Assembly (NCBI GenBank): GCA_944358665.1
Contig: CALVRP010000079.1
Coordinates: forward strand, 1-10,338
DNA: 10,338 nucleotides
Reading direction: 5' to 3'
From: an uncultured Bacilli bacterium
GTDB taxonomy: Bacteria > Bacillota_I > Bacilli_A > RF39 > UBA660
Under the pieces are notes generated by a model. The model ran no database searches. It had not been told where the DNA came from and saw nothing but the letters and a program-made list of their open reading frames with translations. Each line of letters opens with the position of its first letter. Within the stretch, counting starts at the first letter, position 1. Below, one piece after another: positions 6,766 through 10,338 of the stretch. The position numbers were made by a program, and so were the translations under genes.

Positions 6766-8421
6766 CTAATTATATATGCCACCACCAATGAATTCACGAA
6801 GTAGTGAATCTTTTGGAACAAGTTCGCTAGATATTGGCATAAAATTTCTAAGTAAATTAATTAATCTAACCGCTTCAGGATAAACTTCACTATCAGGTTT
6901 TATTCCGTAAAGTAAAGCTTCAGCATATACCCGAAGTACACCCATTTCATAAGTTAAAGCAGAATTAATTATTGCATCCGCACTATCTTGATATGGGTAA
7001 ATATTTTCCATAGCTTCTTTATCAACGTTTGGCCATATTTTTAAAGTATCCTCAGCTGTATTACCTCTAAATTGATTATCACGAACAATTCTTCTTATTT
7101 TTCTAACATCAGTTGTATGAACTCTATTATGATTATCAATTTTTAAAGCTACTAATGGGCTTAAATAAATTTTAAATTTATTTTCTGAAGGTACATTTTT
7201 TGTAATAGCATCATTTAGTGTATGAATACCTTCAATAATTAAAACATCACTTTCATTTAAAGTTAAATAACTATCTTTAAAGATCTTTTTTCCTTTAATA
7301 AAATCAAACTTAGGTAAAAGAACTGTTTCCCCATTTAATAATTTAGTTAAATGGTCATTAAATAAAGTAATATCCGTAGCCTTTATATTCGCAAAATCAT
7401 AATTACCATTCTCATCTTTTGGTGTCTTATTACGATCGACAAAATAATCATCTAAAGATATTTGATGAGGAACTAACCCTTTAACCCTCAGGTAAAGTGA
7501 TAATTTTTTCGCTGTAGTTGTTTTCCCACTTGAAGAAGGACCGGCAATTAAAATTAATTTAACTTTTTTATTTTTACTAATCATTTCTGCCACATTAGAT
7601 AGTTCCTCTTCATAATGTGTTTCAAAAAGTCTAACTACATCATTATAATTACCAGATGAACCTATTTTATTCAAATCACTTACCATATCTAAGTCAATAG
7701 CCTCGCCCCATTTTTTATATTCCTGATATTTATTAACTAATTTTTCATGTGGCATATATTCACTAACTGTCGATGGCCTTTTAACGCTCGGATGATTAAC
7801 TACAAATAAATTTTGACCCAAATAAGTTACTTTAAATTTACCAATTTGACCAGTATCATACGCTAGTGTTCCAAAGAAATAATCATAAATTCCATTTAAT
7901 TTATAAAGATTAATTGTGGAATTACTAGTATAACTTAAACTTTGAACCTTATCTCCTCTTCCAGCTCTTTCAAAATAGTTAATCGCATCAAAACGCGAAA
8001 CAATACTTTTAGTATAAGGAAGTCTAGCTTTAGATAACTCATGCATTTTATCTTCAATTGCTGAAGCAAGTTTAGAAGTTAGTCGTTGCCCAACAACCTC
8101 ACAGTAAATACCATTATCCAAAGAATAATTAATTAAAATATCTGAATGTTCATCTAGAACATCATAACCAGCAACAATGGTTAAAAACTCTAAACTTCGC
8201 GAATAAATTCGATTACCAATAGATGAAGTACGATCATAAAATTCAACAACAGAATTTTCATTAACTTCTTTACTTAAATCAACCATTTGATTATTACATT
8301 TGGCCCCAATAATTTCATATTTAAAATCTTCTTTTACATGTTTACTAATTTCATACAAGGAAGTTCCAGCAATTATATCATCTAAGTATTTATCCTTGTA
8401 TTTTATTTTTATTGTTTTCAT
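6766..8421 (-). CDS. TGS-domain nucleoside kinase (uridine kinase / phosphoribulokinase family)
   Basis: A 551-residue fusion protein. Residues 1-65 look like a TGS domain, as at the start of threonyl-tRNA synthetase. Residues about 70-230 resemble the second, editing-like region of that synthetase (for example YFERAGRGDKVQSL). Residues about 285-500 are a P-loop kinase: Walker A GPSSSGKT (294-301), SLDDYF (322-327), VLIIEGIH (393-400), and RKIRRIVRDNQFRG (440-453). This arrangement is known in Firmicutes and Thermotoga proteins annotated as uridine kinase or nucleoside kinase. The in vivo substrate is not evident; phosphorylation of a nucleoside is the family inference. The ATG at 8421 has AAGGAGG just upstream, overlapping the stop of the surface protein gene, 11 bases away. 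The gene lies immediately before gapA. Confidence 0.9.
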   Translation of the reverse strand: MKTIKIKYKDKYLDDIIAGTSLYEISKHVKEDFKYEIIGAKCNNQMVDLSKEVNENSVVEFYDRTSSIGNRIYSRSLEFLTIVAGYDVLDEHSDILINYSLDNGIYCEVVGQRLTSKLASAIEDKMHELSKARLPYTKSIVSRFDAINYFERAGRGDKVQSLSYTSNSTINLYKLNGIYDYFFGTLAYDTGQIGKFKVTYLGQNLFVVNHPSVKRPSTVSEYMPHEKLVNKYQEYKKWGEAIDLDMVSDLNKIGSSGNYNDVVRLFETHYEEELSNVAEMISKNKKVKLILIAGPSSSGKTTTAKKLSLYLRVKGLVPHQISLDDYFVDRNKTPKDENGNYDFANIKATDITLFNDHLTKLLNGETVLLPKFDFIKGKKIFKDSYLTLNESDVLIIEGIHTLNDAITKNVPSENKFKIYLSPLVALKIDNHNRVHTTDVRKIRRIVRDNQFRGNTAEDTLKIWPNVDKEAMENIYPYQDSADAIINSALTYEMGVLRVYAEALLYGIKPDSEVYPEAVRLINLLRNFMPISSELVPKDSLLREFIGGGIYN

Positions 8422-8432
8422 GTATAGCCTCC

Positions 8433-9500
8433 TTATTTATTCTTTACCTTTTTATATTTAGTAATACCAAGAATTGTTAAAACAGCAATAATAATTAAAC
8501 TAAAACCAGTTATTAAAATAGTAATAGGATTATTTAATCCAGTAGCAGGAACAAACACAATATTTCCTGGTTCAACATTTAAAAACAATTCTTTTTCCAC
8601 TTCAAATTCTTCAGTATATGGTGTTGTTAAAATAAAATCAGTATAATAATCGTCCAAGATTATATTCATAGTATTAGATTCTGGTTCTAAATTTCTATCT
8701 ATACTTTTATATAAATAAAACTTACTAACTTCACCAACAACTTTTATCTTAAATCTAATGCTTTCACTATTAATATCATTAACTGGGATTTTTATTTGAA
8801 ACTCATCATCAATATTAAATTCAGTTTTTTTATTGCCATCTCTATCTACAGTAAAAGCACTTTCTGGGGCGTTTGTAAATTCGATATTAAATGTTTTAGC
8901 ATTCGTCATATCAACCTTCATAAAAGAAGATTCATAATACTGTCCATCAGCAGATAATGTTAGATTATTATTTTCATTTTCTAAATAGATTTCCTCTATA
9001 TAATTTTCTTTATACTCTTTAGCATCAGTAACTAACTCATTTATTTTATTATAAATTTCGGCATATTCTGGCTGATTAGCTAATGACTCATAAAATTTTA
9101 AAAATTCATCATAATCTTCCTCAAAATTATCATCCATATCGTCCTTACCATTATTTATATAGCCTTCATCCATTAAATATAATAAAATAGCATATTGGGT
9201 AATTGAATAATCAATATAATTATTATCAACAATATTTTTATTAGGATATCCATTACTTAAAATATAATTAAGACCATAATCTGCTTCTTCCACATATTCT
9301 AAATTAAAATTATTTTTATGAACGCGTTCGCCACTAAAAGCATCCAAGGCATAAAGTACATCTCCATCTGTAGAACGAAAAACATAGTCTTTGCTTAATT
9401 CAGTACTATAAGTAATTGTATCTGGTCTTTCAGCCGCATCTACCTTCATAATTGGTATAAACGTTAACAAAGCAACAAATATTAAACAAATTCTTTTCAT
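8433..9500 (-). CDS. Secreted, sortase-anchored thioester-domain-like surface protein
   Basis: A 355-residue exported protein. Residues 1-23 are a signal peptide (basic MKR, hydrophobic core, probable cleavage near VDA-A). Residues about 24-165 resemble the TQXA/thioester domain of Gram-positive adhesins: VLYALDAFSG (48-57), GLNYILSNGYPNK, then the signature TQYA (101-104) in a helix. The catalytic Cys expected in the YCLD-like motif is A51, and the mature protein has no cysteine at all. An acidic stretch (115-135) and beta-rich regions (about 180-310) follow. The C-terminal sorting signal is complete: VPATG (317-321), a hydrophobic helix (326-345) and the basic tail KYKKVKNK. A sortase probably links it to the cell wall. 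Start ATG 9500 has a weak AGGGATGG ribosome site. The gene heads the transcript that continues into the kinase and gapA. Domain assignment is moderately sure; the ligand is unknown. Confidence 0.75.
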   Translation of the reverse strand: MKRICLIFVALLTFIPIMKVDAAERPDTITYSTELSKDYVFRSTDGDVLYALDAFSGERVHKNNFNLEYVEEADYGLNYILSNGYPNKNIVDNNYIDYSITQYAILLYLMDEGYINNGKDDMDDNFEEDYDEFLKFYESLANQPEYAEIYNKINELVTDAKEYKENYIEEIYLENENNNLTLSADGQYYESSFMKVDMTNAKTFNIEFTNAPESAFTVDRDGNKKTEFNIDDEFQIKIPVNDINSESIRFKIKVVGEVSKFYLYKSIDRNLEPESNTMNIILDDYYTDFILTTPYTEEFEVEKELFLNVEPGNIVFVPATGLNNPITILITGFSLIIIAVLTILGITKYKKVKNK

Positions 9501-9526
9501 TTCAAACCATCCCTATTCTCTATCTA

Positions 9527-9555
9527 ATTTTACCAAAAATATAGTATTTTGTCAG
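9527..9555 (-). promoter_or_regulatory. Probable sigma-A promoter of the surface protein-kinase-gapA unit
   Basis: On the minus strand CTGACA (9555-9550; 5 of 6 to TTGACA), a 17-base spacer and TAAAAT (9532-9527; 5 of 6) are aligned. The spacer ends TGG, giving an extended -10 (TGGTAAAAT). The predicted transcript start near 9520 lies about 20 bases before the ATG. This is the best promoter match in the window. Confidence 0.65.
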
Positions 9556-9561
9556 TATTTT
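9543..9561. repeat. Direct repeat AGTATTTT-GTC-AGTATTTT, possible operator
   Basis: Two identical 8-base copies (9543-9550 and 9554-9561) are separated by three bases, giving an 11-base period close to one helical turn. On the minus strand they read AAAATACT-GAC-AAAATACT and straddle the -35 element of the surface protein promoter, in the space between divergent surface protein and clpP genes. The geometry suits a dimeric regulator binding a tandem site. No known operator sequence is recognised. Confidence 0.5.
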
Positions 9562-9615
9562 TCCTGAATAATTTTTTTCATTTACACTTATTATAATTAT
9601 TAGGAGGTGGTATTA

Positions 9616-10182
9616 ATGATAATACCTAATGTTATTGAAAAAAGTAGTGATGGACAGTTAGTTTTTGATATTTATTCAAGACTTTTAAAAGACCGTATTA
9701 TTATTTTATCTGGGGAAATAGATGATAATTTATCAAATATTGTAGTCGGACAATTACTCTACTTAGATTCTATTAATCACGATGATATTTCTCTTTACAT
9801 AAATTCACCCGGAGGTAGTATTACTGCCGGAATGGCTATTTATGATACAATGAATTATATCAAAAGTAATGTATCAACTATTTGTATTGGTATGGCTGCC
9901 AGTATGGCGGCTTTCTTACTTTCTAGTGGTGAAAAAAGTAAAAGATACGCTCTTCCTAATAGCGAAGTTATGATTCACCAGCCCCTAGGAGGAGCCAAAG
10001 GACAAGCAACTGAGATTCAAATTGCTGCCGAAAGAATTTTAAAATTAAAGAAAAAATTAAATGAAATTTTAAGTAAAAATACTGGACAACAACTTTCTAA
10101 AATAGAATTCGATACCGAAAGAGATCATTTTCTTGATGCCAATGAAGCTTTAGAATATGGTTTAATTGATGAAATACTATAA
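9616..10182 (+). CDS. clpP: ATP-dependent Clp protease proteolytic subunit
   Basis: A 188-residue serine peptidase that forms the double-heptamer barrel used with Clp ATPases for regulated protein turnover in the cytosol. The catalytic triad is visible: S96 in GMAASMAAF (usually GMAASMGAF), H121 in MIHQPLGG, and D170 in TERDHF. YINSPGGSI (61-69) is the substrate-binding strand and the C-terminal EALEYGLIDEIL is typical. I chose the ATG at 9616 because a perfect AGGAGG (9602-9607) stands 8 bases before it and MIIPNVIE matches the family start; an upstream in-frame GTG at 9607 overlaps the ribosome site. It diverges from the surface protein gene and stands alone. No CtsR-type operator is seen upstream. 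A TATAAT at 9592-9597 is too close to the ribosome site to be a comfortable -10. Confidence 0.98.
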   Translation: MIIPNVIEKSSDGQLVFDIYSRLLKDRIIILSGEIDDNLSNIVVGQLLYLDSINHDDISLYINSPGGSITAGMAIYDTMNYIKSNVSTICIGMAASMAAFLLSSGEKSKRYALPNSEVMIHQPLGGAKGQATEIQIAAERILKLKKKLNEILSKNTGQQLSKIEFDTERDHFLDANEALEYGLIDEIL

Positions 10183-10210
10183 AAAAGAGCCAATAATTAG
10201 CTCTTTTTTA
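10180..10210. terminator. Bidirectional intrinsic terminator between clpP and the SASP gene
   Basis: TAAAAAAGAGC (10180-10190) pairs perfectly with GCTCTTTTTTA (10200-10210) around a 9-base loop. The outer six A-T pairs form a T-run on either strand, so it can end both clpP (+) and the convergent SASP gene (-). The stem begins at the clpP stop codon. Confidence 0.9.
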
Positions 10211-10220
10211 TTATATATAA

Positions 10221-10338
10221 CTATTTAGTATAGTGTGAACCACTAATTTGTTGTTGACCCATTTGTACAAGTCTTTTAGTAATTTCACCACCAACTGAAC
10301 CATTGGCTCTACTAGTTGCATCTGGTCCCATTTGAACA
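10221..10338 (-). CDS. Alpha/beta-type small acid-soluble spore protein, C-terminal part
   Basis: On the minus strand the frame is open from the window edge (complete codons from 10337) to TAG at 10223-10221, giving 38 C-terminal residues. The sequence has MGPDATSRANGSVGGEIT, then KRLVQMGQQQI, which is the conserved DNA-binding C-terminal half of alpha/beta-type SASPs (typical form GPDxTSRxNGSVGGEITKRLV). These proteins coat spore DNA in the A-like form and protect it from UV; in Bacillus they are made in the forespore under sigma-G. The N-terminal half, with the germination protease site, and the promoter lie outside the window. Confidence 0.95.
   Translation of the reverse strand, partial: VQMGPDATSRANGSVGGEITKRLVQMGQQQISGSHYTK

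Noticed and set aside
9543..9561. CtsR operator ahead of clpP
   Set aside because: The spacing of the repeats is similar, but the CtsR heptad GGTCAAA is absent on both strands.
9592..9597. TATAAT ahead of clpP as its -10 element
   Set aside because: The predicted transcript start would fall inside the AGGAGG ribosome site, and no -35 stands at the right distance. The clpP promoter is left unassigned.

Overview
The window is low-GC DNA with closely packed genes. It suggests an uncultured member of the Firmicutes (class Bacilli), possibly a gut lineage near Erysipelotrichia or RF39-like groups; that placement is a guess from gene content and base composition. Two genes mark an endospore former: the master regulator Spo0A and, at the right edge, the C-terminal part of an alpha/beta-type small acid-soluble spore protein (SASP). 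TGA is used as a stop (two genes end with it) and tryptophan is TGG, so the Mycoplasma code does not apply.

Layout, left to right. At 1-330 (+) is the C-terminal end of a Ca2+/Na+-type antiporter. It converges on spo0A (338-1102, -). Spo0A has its own short upstream region with a consensus 0A box. From about 9500 down to 1217 all genes run on the minus strand with very tight spacing. In transcription order these are a secreted, sortase-anchored thioester-domain-like surface protein, a TGS-domain nucleoside (uridine-type) kinase, gapA, a type IV pilin-like protein, pgk, a UPF0104/LPG-synthase-type membrane protein, a GT4 glucosyltransferase resembling diacylglycerol glucosyltransferases, and tpiA. 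A probable weak terminator after gapA and a candidate promoter in the 82-base gap suggest two units: surface protein-kinase-gapA, and pilin-pgk-membrane protein-glucosyltransferase-tpiA. At the right, clpP (+) diverges from the surface protein gene and converges on the SASP gene (-), with a bidirectional terminator between them.

Three enzymes of lower glycolysis (GAPDH, PGK, TIM) are therefore co-expressed with envelope functions: a pilin-like protein, glycolipid synthesis and a probable lipid-related membrane protein. The surface protein heads the series. Its thioester-like domain keeps the TQxA motif, but the mature protein contains no cysteine. An 8-bp direct repeat with an 11-bp period flanks the -35 element of its probable promoter.

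All four intrinsic terminators seen here touch or include a stop codon, which fits a compact genome. No gene-free stretch exceeds 300 bases. I see no RNA genes, CRISPR arrays, insertion sequences or prophage genes.
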